DNA from: Flavobacteriaceae bacterium
Lineage (GTDB): Bacteria; Bacteroidota; Bacteroidia; Flavobacteriales; Flavobacteriaceae
DNA length: 64,000 nt
Assembly (NCBI GenBank): GCA_947491985.1
Contig: CANLLR010000002.1
Span: 1 to 64,000 of the forward strand
Direction of reading: 5' to 3'
The translations under genes were made by a program, and so were the position numbers. The first letter of the stretch is position 1, and each line of letters opens with the position of its first letter. Below are positions 27,167 through 36,700 of the stretch, piece by piece. A model generated the notes under the pieces. The model had not been told where the DNA came from. It made no database searches and saw only the letters and a list, made by a program, of their open reading frames with translations.

Positions 27167-29428
27167 TTACAAACTCGCTTTGAACAATTTCAGTTCGTCC
27201 CAAGTGAATTGATTGCCGTATTTTTCTTTTAATTCGCCCGCCGTATCGCCTTTAAATCCTTTGAAAATTATGGTCAATTCGGCAATCTTATCTTCAGGTA
27301 ACACATCAGAGATACTGATGGTTTCGGTTTCGATTAATTTGGCTAAATGATTGCTAATGGTTTGTGGTGTTAATTTTCTTAGGCTTGCTATTTCTTTGAT
27401 GGAATTGCGTTGTTGCCAGAGTTCGTAGGTTTCTTGAACGGTATTTTTTTTGGGTTCTTTTGATTTTTGTTTTTTTGCGTAACGGTTTACTTCTTCCTCA
27501 TCTTCAATTAACGTGACATGCAAATTTTTAAATGTAGCTCGAATGGTTTCGAGTTTTTTTGCTTTATAGTTTTTTATGGCTTCCGATGTTAAATTTTCTT
27601 TAGAAATAACGTCACCGTTAACGATGGTTTCAATTAACAATTTGGCTTTCATCATTTGTAAAACCGCTTTGACTTGTAGTTCTTCTAAAACCAATAATTC
27701 GTCATAAAAGGCTTTTACTTTTTTGATGCGTTGTACTTCCTCGAGCTTCCATAAAATTTCATGAACCAAATTGTCCATCGGTTGAATAAAATAAGTATAA
27801 GCCGCTTGCATGCGTTCTGAAACAAATTGTAAATCAAAAGTTTGTGCAAAAATTTTGTTCAATTGTGAAATAAATTTTTGTGACGGTTCGATTAATTTAT
27901 CCATTTCTAAAGCTTGTGCTTTTGCCCAATTGGAGTGTTTAGTTTTTTCAGAGATTTCTGATTTTTCATTGTAACTGAATTGGTGATTGCGCCATTGTTG
28001 CGCCAAATCCACCCAATCAAAACTTGATTTTAGGTAATTGTGAATAAAATCTTTCGTGTCATTTTCTAATTTGTGCGCTAAATCGCCTTCGGACGTTTTA
28101 TTTTCGGCATATTGCATCACATCTTGATCATTGGAAATGCCGTTCATCCGCAAAGGAGAAAGTAATACCAATCCGTTTAATGATCGCAAACGCGACAAGG
28201 CAACATACGCTTGTCCGGGAAGAAACACTTGTGAAACATCGAGCGCAGCCTTATCAAACGTTAATCCTTGGCTTTTGTGAACCGTAATCGCCCACGCTAA
28301 TTTTATAGGATAATGTACAAAAGTTCCCAGCACTTCTTCGTCAATTTCTTTGGTGTTTTCGTTGATCGAATAGCGAATGTTTTGCCATTCGTACTTTTCG
28401 ACTTCAATCGTTTTATTTTCATCGGGAAAATGTACAATTATTTCGGCTTCGGATAGCGATTTTACCACGCCCATTTTTCCGTTGAAATAATTTTTATCCT
28501 GCGACAAATCGTTTTTAATAAACATAATTTGAGCACCGATTTTGAGCTGTAGATTTTCTTCAACTGGATAAATTTTATCGGGAAAATCGCCCACAATTTC
28601 TGCTTTGTTATTCGTTATTTTACCTTCTAAATCAGCAAGTGATTGCACATTGATGCTATCAGCTTTTGCATTGTGCGTGGTTAAAGTGATGTATCCTTTA
28701 TTGGCTTTTAAATCGAAATTGGGTTGCACAAACTGATTCAAAACCAGTACATCATTATTCGAAATTTGATTGTTCCGTAAATTGTTTAAGATGGAAATAA
28801 ATTGTTCGTCTGTTTGACGGAAAATCTTTGATAACTCGATATATATGGGTGGATTTTGTTGTACAACATTCGAATGAAAGAAAAATTTTCCCTTGTAATA
28901 ATTCCGCAATGTTCGCCATTCTTCCTCTCGGATAACGGGCGGCAATTGCAATAAATCACCAATATAAAGCACTTGAACGCCGCCAAAAGGTTGGCTTTTT
29001 TTACGAACGGATTGCATCATATAATCGATGGCATCAAGCAAATCAGAACGGAGCATACTGACTTCGTCGATGATGAGCAACTCCATGTTTCGAATGACAG
29101 CTTTCTTTAAACCGCTCATTCTAAAATGCCTACGCAACGTATCTTTGGTTTCAAATTTGACGCTATCAGTAACATGTGCGTTGACATTAAACGCCGGAAT
29201 GAATCCTCCAAAAGGCAGTTGAAACATGGAATGAATTGTAACGCCACCTGCATTTAGAGCTGCAATTCCCGTAGGTGCCACCACTACCGTATTTTTGTGA
29301 GTAGTTTGGATTATTTTTTTAAGAAGTGTGGTTTTACCTGTTCCTGCTTTTCCGGTAAGGAAAATAGAACGGTTGGTTTGATTGATGAATTGAAGTACAT
29401 AATTGGCTTCGGCGGTAACGTTTTCCAT
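27167..29428 (-). CDS. PIF1-like helicase with C-terminal helix-turn-helix domain
   Basis: A 753-residue superfamily 1B DNA helicase. Walker A is GKAGTGKTT (26-34), Walker B is LLIIDEVSMLRSDLLD, and the late helicase motif is AWAITVHKSQGLTFDKA with YVALSRLRSLNG. The C-terminal third has a helical region and then a winged-HTH-like segment (WQQRNSIKEIASLRKLTPQTISNHL), as in other Bacteroidota members. It is likely to act in replication or repair. It converges with the DoxX-like gene with no gap. Confidence 0.92.
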   Translation of the reverse strand: MENVTAEANYVLQFINQTNRSIFLTGKAGTGKTTLLKKIIQTTHKNTVVVAPTGIAALNAGGVTIHSMFQLPFGGFIPAFNVNAHVTDSVKFETKDTLRRHFRMSGLKKAVIRNMELLIIDEVSMLRSDLLDAIDYMMQSVRKKSQPFGGVQVLYIGDLLQLPPVIREEEWRTLRNYYKGKFFFHSNVVQQNPPIYIELSKIFRQTDEQFISILNNLRNNQISNNDVLVLNQFVQPNFDLKANKGYITLTTHNAKADSINVQSLADLEGKITNNKAEIVGDFPDKIYPVEENLQLKIGAQIMFIKNDLSQDKNYFNGKMGVVKSLSEAEIIVHFPDENKTIEVEKYEWQNIRYSINENTKEIDEEVLGTFVHYPIKLAWAITVHKSQGLTFDKAALDVSQVFLPGQAYVALSRLRSLNGLVLLSPLRMNGISNDQDVMQYAENKTSEGDLAHKLENDTKDFIHNYLKSSFDWVDLAQQWRNHQFSYNEKSEISEKTKHSNWAKAQALEMDKLIEPSQKFISQLNKIFAQTFDLQFVSERMQAAYTYFIQPMDNLVHEILWKLEEVQRIKKVKAFYDELLVLEELQVKAVLQMMKAKLLIETIVNGDVISKENLTSEAIKNYKAKKLETIRATFKNLHVTLIEDEEEVNRYAKKQKSKEPKKNTVQETYELWQQRNSIKEIASLRKLTPQTISNHLAKLIETETISISDVLPEDKIAELTIIFKGFKGDTAGELKEKYGNQFTWDELKLFKASL

Positions 29429-29446
29429 GGCGTGTAATTAAAAAAA

Positions 29447-29478
29447 CAAAATTAAAACATTGTTAATCAATATACAAA
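29447..29478 (-). promoter_or_regulatory. putative promoter of the PIF1-like helicase gene
   Basis: Minus-strand TTTG (29475-29478) and TAATTTTG (29447-29454) are separated by 20 bp and point to the ATG at 29428, about 18 bp away. Confidence 0.5.
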
Positions 29479-29494
29479 GACTCGTTTAAAAAAA

Positions 29495-29519
29495 AACGCC
29501 TTTCTAATAGAAAGGCGTT
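29495..29519 (-). terminator. intrinsic terminator of the OmpH-like gene
   Basis: Stem AACGCCTTT / AAAGGCGTT with a seven-base loop; on the minus strand it is followed by a long T-run. It ends transcription from the gene at 29543-30094. Confidence 0.88.
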
Positions 29520-29542
29520 GGTAGGATTTATTCGAAAAAAAG

Positions 29543-30094
29543 TTATTTTTTTTCTTCTTTTTTTCCTTCTGATTTATACTTATTGTTAACCAATTTGGTC
29601 AATTCTTTAGTGATATCATAACTGTCTTTAGCATACAAAACCGTAGCCGCTTCGCCTGTTCCGTAGATATAATCGTAACCTTTTTCTTTACCGTACTCTT
29701 TAAAGATAGTTTTATATTTTTTTACCAAACTATCCATTTCTACTCCGCTTTCTCCTTGCAATTGTTGCAACATTCCTTGTTGCGCGTAGCGTAATTCTTG
29801 ATCTCTTTGTTGCAATTCGGCTCCTTTTTGTTGTGCCCAGGCCTGACCGTTGGCCATGGCATTTTGTTTGAAATTTTTCATTTCAGACTCTAATTTTCCT
29901 GCTTCAGATTTTAATTTATTGTCCATTTCTGCAGCTTTGCCTTTGTATTTTGCCTCGATATCTTTTGCTTCGGTGCTTTCTTCCATTAGTTTAGAAGTAT
30001 CAATGTAAGCTGTTTTAAATTCTTTTGTCTCTGTTGTTTTGTTGCAAGAAATTATCGTTGTTGCAATTGCTAAAATGAATAGTGCTTTTTTCAT
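29543..30094 (-). CDS. OmpH/Skp-like coiled-coil lipoprotein
   Basis: 183 residues with a lipoprotein signal (MKKALFILAIATTIISC; Cys17). A long charged helical region with QQRDQELRYAQQGMLQQLQ fits a Skp-like coiled coil, and the ends match the family: TAYIDTSKLMEES at the N-terminus, KEKGYDYIYGTGEAATVLYAKDSYDIT near the C-terminus. Skp/OmpH proteins are periplasmic chaperones for outer-membrane proteins. The lipid anchor is seen in some Bacteroidota members. It is monocistronic with its own terminator. Confidence 0.86.
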   Translation of the reverse strand: MKKALFILAIATTIISCNKTTETKEFKTAYIDTSKLMEESTEAKDIEAKYKGKAAEMDNKLKSEAGKLESEMKNFKQNAMANGQAWAQQKGAELQQRDQELRYAQQGMLQQLQGESGVEMDSLVKKYKTIFKEYGKEKGYDYIYGTGEAATVLYAKDSYDITKELTKLVNNKYKSEGKKEEKK

Positions 30095-30366
30095 GCTGAT
30101 TTTTTAATTTTCTAAATTTTCTTTCTTTTAAATTCGACTCAAAAGTCTCGGGTGCCAAAAGTATACAATTTTTTATTTATGAAAGATGATTGGTTTAAAA
30201 TTTACCATTTCTTTAATTATAAGTTATCTCTATACTTTTGATATTTTAATAAGATTTAATTATTGACATTGGATTAAAATAAGGCGTTTTTAGACACTTT
30301 CTAATAATTCTCAACACTAGGCATAGCTGTTGTTAATTTTGAACAAGCTTGCGCTTTGTATCGATT

Positions 30367-31212
30367 TTAGATGTTTTTTATTACGTAAATGTGTGAAGAA
30401 TATTCTAAATTTTTGCTTCCATAGCGATTCGATTTCAAACCAATGAAAAATGCTTTGATATAATTCATTTTTCCGGATTTGTACTTTTCGGAAAGAAGAC
30501 TGACATAAAAACTATCAAATTTCATTGGAAGCACTTTTACTAATTTCAAATTTTCTTTAGCGAATAGTATTTCAATGGCTGTTTTTGAAAAATGCCACAA
30601 GTGAATTGGCACATCAAATGCTGCCCAAAACTTTCCGTAATAGTTGGCATCATACGAATTAAAATTAGGTACTGCTACGAGTATCGTTCCTGATGGTTTT
30701 AGTAATCGTTTCAATTCGGCTATTTGATGTTCTAGATTGGGAACATGTTCTAACACATGCCACATGGTAATCACATCGAAAGAATTGTTTTCTAAGGCCA
30801 CAAGGTTTTCTACAAAAGGCACTCCTTTTTTAATTGCAATTTCCTTTGCTTTTTCGCTTGGTTCGATACCAACAGTTTCCCAACCGTCATTTTTGGCTAC
30901 GGCTAAAAAATCGCCAACTCCGGCTCCGATGTCTAAAATTCGACCTTTTTGTGAATGGAAATTTAATAATCTTAATTTGTTTTTTAAAGCAATCCCTTTT
31001 ACAAATTGATACATTTTTTCAAAAAGCGAACGGTTTCCATCAGTGTGGGAAATGTAATCGTTGCTTTCGTAATAACTTGGTAATGTATCTAAAGACGGTT
31101 GTGGATGCGTAATCAACATATCCAATTCGGCATCATGAAGCAACTGAAATGTTTCTCCTGAAACGGAATAATCTTTTACTTTCAGAAAAGGTTTTGTATT
31201 TGAAATATTCAT
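30367..31212 (-). CDS. class I SAM-dependent methyltransferase
   Basis: 281 residues from the ATG at 31212. The SAM-binding motif is GRILDIGAGVGDFLAVAKNDGWETVGIEPS, with post-motif DVITMWHVLEHV and LLKPSGTILVAVPN. This is the type 11/23 family that modifies sugars, quinones or small molecules; the substrate is unknown. The frame reaches a GTG at 31254, but that GTG is part of a parS-like palindrome, so the internal ATG (MNISNTKPFLKVKDY) is preferred. It follows mnmG on the same strand. Confidence 0.88.
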   Translation of the reverse strand: MNISNTKPFLKVKDYSVSGETFQLLHDAELDMLITHPQPSLDTLPSYYESNDYISHTDGNRSLFEKMYQFVKGIALKNKLRLLNFHSQKGRILDIGAGVGDFLAVAKNDGWETVGIEPSEKAKEIAIKKGVPFVENLVALENNSFDVITMWHVLEHVPNLEHQIAELKRLLKPSGTILVAVPNFNSYDANYYGKFWAAFDVPIHLWHFSKTAIEILFAKENLKLVKVLPMKFDSFYVSLLSEKYKSGKMNYIKAFFIGLKSNRYGSKNLEYSSHIYVIKNI

Positions 31213-31246
31213 TAAATTCTCTTTATTTGAAGGCTTTGGCAAGATT

Positions 31247-31262
31247 CGTTTCACGTGGAACG
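31247..31262. promoter_or_regulatory. parS-like site A (ParB binding)
   Basis: CGTTTCACGTGGAACG, a near match to the conserved bacterial parS TGTTTCACGTGAAACA. It lies between mnmG and the methyltransferase gene. Confidence 0.65.
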
Positions 31263-31263
31263 T

Positions 31264-33132
31264 TTACCTACCCATATAAATTAACAATACTGAAATATCG
31301 CTTGGCGAAACACCGCTAATACGAGATGCTTGTGAAATGGTTACGGGACGAATCTTGCTTAATTTTTGTTTGGCTTCGATTGACATGGATTTGATTTTAT
31401 GATAATCGAAGTTTTCTGGAATTTTCACATCTTCCAATCGGGTCAATTTATCAGCATTATTTCGTTCCTTTTCTATATAGCCTGAGTATTTCACTTGAAT
31501 TTCGGCTTGCTCTAAAATCTCCCTATCAAGATTATTTTCGGACACATAACTCGCTACTTTTTCAAACTTTAAGAAGTCATCCAAATCAATTTGTGGACGT
31601 GAGAAGACTTTAAACATTTTGTCCGATTGATCCATTAACGCGCTTTCTTTTGCTACTAATATCGGATTTGCTTCTGCCATTGTGACACTCGTTTCTTTAA
31701 AAAACTGTACCATCGCATCACTCGCAGCAAACTTTTTCTCCATTCTGCGCAAACGTTCTTCTGAAGCCAAACCAATTGCATGAGCTTTTGGTGTAAGTCG
31801 TGAATCGGCATTATCTTGTCGTAAAAGCGTTCTATATTCAGCACGAGACGTAAACATACGATACGGTTCTTCGGTTCCTTTAGTAATTAAATCGTCGATA
31901 AGAACGCCAATATACGCTTCGTCACGCTTTAAAATCATTGGTTCTTCTTCTTTTACTTTGAGTGCAGCATTGATTCCGGCCATCATTCCTTGAGAAGCAG
32001 CTTCTTCATAGCCAGTTGTTCCATTAATTTGTCCGGCAAAATACAAACCTTCAACCAACTTCGTCTCTAATGTATGTTTCAATTGCGTTGGCGGAAAATA
32101 ATCGTATTCGATGGCATAACCAGGACGGAAAAATTTTACATTTTCAAATCCGGCTACCGATCGTAAAGCTTTAAATTGAATGTCTTCAGGAAGCGATGTG
32201 GAGAAACCATTGACATATACTTCGACTGTATCCCAGCCTTCAGGTTCAACAAACAATTGGTGTCTTTCTTTATCGGCAAAGCGGTTGATTTTATCTTCGA
32301 TAGACGGACAATAACGTGGGCCGATACTTTTTATGCGACCGTTAAACATTGGCGAGCGATCAAATCCTTCACGTAAAATATCATGAACCTCTAACGAAGT
32401 ATAGGTCATGTGACACGGTTTTTGCTTAGTTAACGGTTTCGTTTCGTCTGAATAAGAGAACTTGTCTGGTTTTACATCACCTAATTCTTCACGCATTTTG
32501 GAATAATCCAACGATCGACCATCAACTCTTGGTGGTGTTCCTGTTTTCATTCGGCCCGATTCAAAACCTACGTTAACCAACTCTTCGGTGATCCCAAAAG
32601 CAGCACTTTCGCCTGCTCGTCCTCCACCGAATTGTTTATCTCCAATATGGATTAAACCATTAAGAAAAGTACCATTGGTTAAAACGACCGATTTAGCTTT
32701 GATTTCGATACCCAAAGAAGTCACAATTCCTTCCACTTTATTATTTTTAATAAGTAGACCTTTGACCATTTCTTGATAGAAATCGAGATTGGGCGTTCGC
32801 TCTAACATCAAGCGCCATTCTTCTGCAAAACGCATTCGGTCACTTTGAACACGAGGTGACCACATGGCTGGACCTTTTGACTTGTTGAGCATTTTGAATT
32901 GCACCGCGGTTTTATCGGATATGATTCCGGAATACCCGCCCATAGCATCAATTTCGCGTACAATTTGTCCTTTTGCGATTCCGCCCATAGCTGGATTACA
33001 TGACATTTGTGCAATATTTTGCAAACTCATTGTTACCAATAATGTAGAGCAGCCTAAATTGGCTGACGCTGCTGCAGCTTCGCATCCTGCGTGTCCTGCC
33101 CCTACTACTATAACATCGTATGTATTAAACAT
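31264..33132 (-). CDS. mnmG: tRNA uridine 5-carboxymethylaminomethyl modification enzyme MnmG (GidA)
   Basis: A 622-residue FAD-dependent enzyme that, with MnmE, modifies the wobble uridine of several tRNAs. Visible are the FAD motif GAGHAGCEAA (11-20), ATMGGIAKGQ-like SCNPAMGGIAKGQIVREIDAMGG, GPRYCPSIEDKI and the C-terminal SQASRISGVSPSDISVLLIY. The length is normal. It is flanked by parS-like sites on both sides; in many bacteria gidA is close to the replication origin. Confidence 0.98.
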   Translation of the reverse strand: MFNTYDVIVVGAGHAGCEAAAASANLGCSTLLVTMSLQNIAQMSCNPAMGGIAKGQIVREIDAMGGYSGIISDKTAVQFKMLNKSKGPAMWSPRVQSDRMRFAEEWRLMLERTPNLDFYQEMVKGLLIKNNKVEGIVTSLGIEIKAKSVVLTNGTFLNGLIHIGDKQFGGGRAGESAAFGITEELVNVGFESGRMKTGTPPRVDGRSLDYSKMREELGDVKPDKFSYSDETKPLTKQKPCHMTYTSLEVHDILREGFDRSPMFNGRIKSIGPRYCPSIEDKINRFADKERHQLFVEPEGWDTVEVYVNGFSTSLPEDIQFKALRSVAGFENVKFFRPGYAIEYDYFPPTQLKHTLETKLVEGLYFAGQINGTTGYEEAASQGMMAGINAALKVKEEEPMILKRDEAYIGVLIDDLITKGTEEPYRMFTSRAEYRTLLRQDNADSRLTPKAHAIGLASEERLRRMEKKFAASDAMVQFFKETSVTMAEANPILVAKESALMDQSDKMFKVFSRPQIDLDDFLKFEKVASYVSENNLDREILEQAEIQVKYSGYIEKERNNADKLTRLEDVKIPENFDYHKIKSMSIEAKQKLSKIRPVTISQASRISGVSPSDISVLLIYMGR

Positions 33133-33188
33133 TGTAAATATTAGATTGTAGACATTAGATTTCTGAATCTATTATCTGTTTAATTGTT

Positions 33189-33204
33189 TGTTCCACGTGG
33201 AACG
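33189..33204. promoter_or_regulatory. parS-like site B (ParB binding)
   Basis: TGTTCCACGTGGAACG, with a perfect GTTCCACGTGGAAC palindrome in its core, about 55 bp upstream of mnmG. Confidence 0.7.
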
Positions 33205-33236
33205 CTGAGCTATATTCAAATGGTTTCTCTGATAGC

Positions 33237-33256
33237 CCTGTCTGCCGTCAGGCAGG
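33237..33256. repeat. short GC-rich palindrome
   Basis: CCTGTCTG-CCGT-CAGGCAGG: 8-bp arms with one mismatch, markedly GC-rich for its AT-rich surroundings. It resembles short interspersed repeats seen in Bacteroidota intergenic regions. Confidence 0.5.
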
Positions 33257-33360
33257 CCCGATTGCGTGAAAATCTTTTTCAAACCTTTTTTTTGAAAAAA
33301 TTGAAACAAAAGCGGGAAATACGAAACCAAGAAAGTCCAAGCTATTTGCTTCAAATCATC

Positions 33361-33780
33361 TTATTGTTTCACGTGGAACAATTTGATTTTTTCGTCTTCT
33401 TTATTTCTCATTAGAATTTCTTCGTCTTCTGATTTGTCCTTATAACCACAGTAATGCAGAATGCCGTGAATGATGACTCTTTTCAATTCTTCGTCGAAAG
33501 TTACGTTGAAATCTTCGGCGTTCTCTATCACTCTTTCTACGGAAACAAAAATATCTCCGTGTAATTCGTTTCCTACAGAATAGTCAAAACTAATAATGTC
33601 GGTATAGTAGTCATGATCAAGGTATTGCTTATTGATGTTTAAGATAAACGCGTCATCACAAAAGATATAATTAATATCGCCTTCTTTTTTGTTTTCGGAT
33701 AAAATAACCTTAGATATCCAATCAGAAAAAAGCGGTTCATTATCGAGTTGAAAGTCGGTTTCGTATGTATAACTAATCAT
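33361..33780 (-). CDS. ybeY: endoribonuclease YbeY
   Basis: A 139-residue metal-dependent RNase of the UPF0054 family, needed for 16S rRNA 3'-end maturation and ribosome quality control. The active-site motif is His105-Gly-Ile-Leu-His109-Tyr-Cys-Gly-Tyr-Lys-Asp; the usual third His of HGxLHLxGyDH is replaced. Its final codons (LFHVKQ and stop) are formed by parS-like site C. The start overlaps the end of the DUF4175 gene by 8 bp, so it is cotranscribed with it. Confidence 0.94.
   Translation of the reverse strand: MISYTYETDFQLDNEPLFSDWISKVILSENKKEGDINYIFCDDAFILNINKQYLDHDYYTDIISFDYSVGNELHGDIFVSVERVIENAEDFNVTFDEELKRVIIHGILHYCGYKDKSEDEEILMRNKEDEKIKLFHVKQ
33365..33380. promoter_or_regulatory. 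parS-like site C within the ybeY 3' end
   Basis: TGTTTCACGTGGAACA differs from the canonical parS TGTTTCACGTGAAACA at one base. On the minus strand it encodes the last residues of YbeY, FHVKQ. Confidence 0.75.
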
Positions 33781-36700
33781 CTTTTTTGAAATATTCTTGC
33801 ACCTTTTGGTTGTAATTGGAGCGCAAAGGTAAGGTTTGTCGGTTTAATATTTCAATACTATTGATATAATCCTGCAAACGCTGTGGTAGTGCATTGGTCG
33901 TGTTGTTAAATTCTTTCTTGTTGGTTTCGGATTGGCGTTTCTTTTCTTCGCCTTGTTGTTGCAACGCTTTTTCGAGTTTTAGCAATTCGTACTTAATGTT
34001 TAGAATACGCTGTAAAGATTCGTTATTAAAACCTTTATTTAGTAATTGTTTTTCGAATTGTTTCATTTGATCAAGCGCATTTTGACCGTTTCCGCCCAAT
34101 CCCTTTTTGTTCAATTCGTTTTGGAGTGCTTCCCGCAATTGTTGTTGTTCTTTGTAAATTTCCATAATAGCTTTGGCATCACCTTCACCGTCTTCTCCAT
34201 TTTCACCATCTTTTCCTTGTCCACCATTGCCTGTACCTTGACCGTTATTTCCTTTTCCGTCTTTCCCTTGCTTACCCGATTCTTTGCCTTTGCCTTCTTT
34301 TCCGTCCTTGCCTTCTTTACCGTCTTTTCCATCTTTACCCTGACCTTCTTTTCCGACTTCTTTCTCGCCTTCTTTACCATCTTTACCATCACCAGGTTTT
34401 TGTCCAGGCTTCATTCCTTTTTTCATTTTATCAGCAAGTACTTCTTGTTTTTTGATGATGTCTGGTAATTGCATATCGCTTTGTCCTTGGCCTGGTTTTG
34501 GTTTTCCTGCGCCGGGCATCGACATCGACATTTGCATGTTATTGAGTGTATCGGCTAACATATCGGCTAATAAATTAGCCGATGAAACTGCAAATTGTTG
34601 GTGTGATGTTCCTTTAGAAACGTTGGCGTCTGCAAGTGTTTCTATGGCTTTGTCAACATTGTATTGGACGTTACTTATTTCTTTAGTTACGTCTTCGGCA
34701 ATTTTAGGATTGCGCAATGACATGGCAAACAAACTGTCATCAACATGTTTGAATTGTTGTTTTAAATCTTGTTGAGTCTTCAAATTTTTATTAAATGACG
34801 GCGAACCTCTTTTAAGTCCTTTGAATTGTTTCATAACATCTTCTTGTGAAAACGAATACGCTAACAAATTGTCTAATATTTGACGTAACATCGCAATATC
34901 TTCTTCCATTTGTTCCTCTTCGCTTTGTTGCATGCCTTCCATCATGTCTTGGCTCATTTGCTGCATTTTCTTGGCTGCGCTTTTTTGTTTTGGTTTGGCT
35001 TTGTCTTTCTGTTGCTTTTGCAATTGATCAGAAGCATTTTTCATGTCTTCATCAATACTTTTCTCTTTAGGAGCAGTATCGGGTAATTCAACTGGAGCTT
35101 TGAGCTCTTTGTTTTCTTTGGAAAGTTCCTTTAGCTCTTCCTGGATTTTATCAAACTCTTTGTTGATTTCTTCTTGTTTATCAGCAGAATTACCTTTTTC
35201 ATCCTCCGAAAGTTTGTCTTGCTTTTCAGCTAACTTTTCTAATTTATCGGCGATTTGTTCCGCTTTTTTCTCTACATAATATTTCTTAGTCAATTCGACC
35301 AATTGCTCTAAAGTCTTCGATTGATTTTTGCTGTTTTGTTTGAATTTTTCCATCTTTTCAAACAACTCTTCTTTACTGATTTTATCATTCAGTTCCTTTA
35401 ATTCGTCAAGTAATTTTTTGTTTTTTTCAAAATCTTTATCGGCTTTTTCGAGTCGATCTTTGAGCAATTCTTTGAGTTCGTCTTTTTTATCGGTTTTTAC
35501 CTTGTCGAGATTTTCTTTCATCTTCTCGGCAAACTCCTTCATCATTTCATCTTGCTTTTTCTGACGTTGCAAAAAATCATTGACTTTTTGTTGTTCTTTA
35601 AATTCTAAGGTTTCTTTTTCCTTGCCCATTTTTTGCAACTTGTCCATTTCGCTTTGCTGCTTCTCTTGTGCTTTTAATGATTTTTCTAATGAATTAATAT
35701 TATCGTTTTGCTGTTGCATCAACTCGTCTTCTTTTTCTACTTCTGTGGACTCTCTGTGGGAAAATGTAGCTGATTTTGAACTTTTATAGCCATGAGGTGC
35801 ATCGTTGTCAAAAACTTCAAAATAGTATTCGTAATTCACACCCTCTTGAATAGGTAAATTGCTTGGAAATGCAAAGACAAAGCGATCATAAATTTCTCTT
35901 TTAACGCTTATATTTCCTCGCTTGGCTTCGTTGGGTTTGTCTTTTGGATAATACACAATTTGCAATCTCGACAATCCGTAATCATCCGCAACCTGACCTA
36001 AAACAATGTTCTTTGCCACTTTTAATGTGTCAGGTGCATTATTGACATTGATGGTTGGAAATTGGTCTTTGACTACAGAGATGTTATAATTGAGTTTTTC
36101 GTAATTCTGTACTTTAGTATTGGACGTAACAATTTGATATTCGGTATTTTGAATGATATTTTTAGATAAAAAAAACTGATTTTCTTTTTTGGTAAAAGCG
36201 TACTTAGAATTAGCGTCAAACCAATCTACTTTTTGTGTAGCCAGCGTATTCATAAGCCATGTAACTTTCGTTCCTTCTGGAATTATAGCATTTCCAGTTC
36301 CTTTAACCACCTCGCTTTTTTTATTTAAATAGCTTGGGTAGTTCAACACCATTTGAAAATTAGCGATAGAGGGAACGGTGACTACAGAAAGTTCATATTC
36401 ATTCGATTCCACTGAATTTGCTTCAAGGTGAAATTCGATGTTGGCTTTTGGTTTTGGAATCACAAATTCAAACTCACCCGCTTTGGTACTTTCCATAAAA
36501 TAACTTTCGTCCCCTATGAAAATCATTGCATTTTCTGGAACGACTTTTCCAACGGTTTTCACTTTTAGAAGAAAATCTTGATTCTGTTCGGTTTGTAAAT
36601 TTTGATTGACCATTTGAAATTCAAAAGGTGCTGGCGGCAAAAACTGTTGTTTGTAGTTAACCACACGATTTAAACTTTGGGATAGGATATCACTTTTTCC

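Noticed and set aside
33172-33354. Minus-strand 60-codon frame between mnmG and ybeY
   Set aside because: It contains a peptide produced by a GC-rich palindrome (SGLPDGRQG) and lies in the spacer with parS site B; no coding character or start signal.
34046-35789. Several plus-strand frames opposite the DUF4175 gene
   Set aside because: They mirror the Lys/Glu-rich coiled-coil codons of the real gene and read as Phe/Ser/Leu-rich junk.
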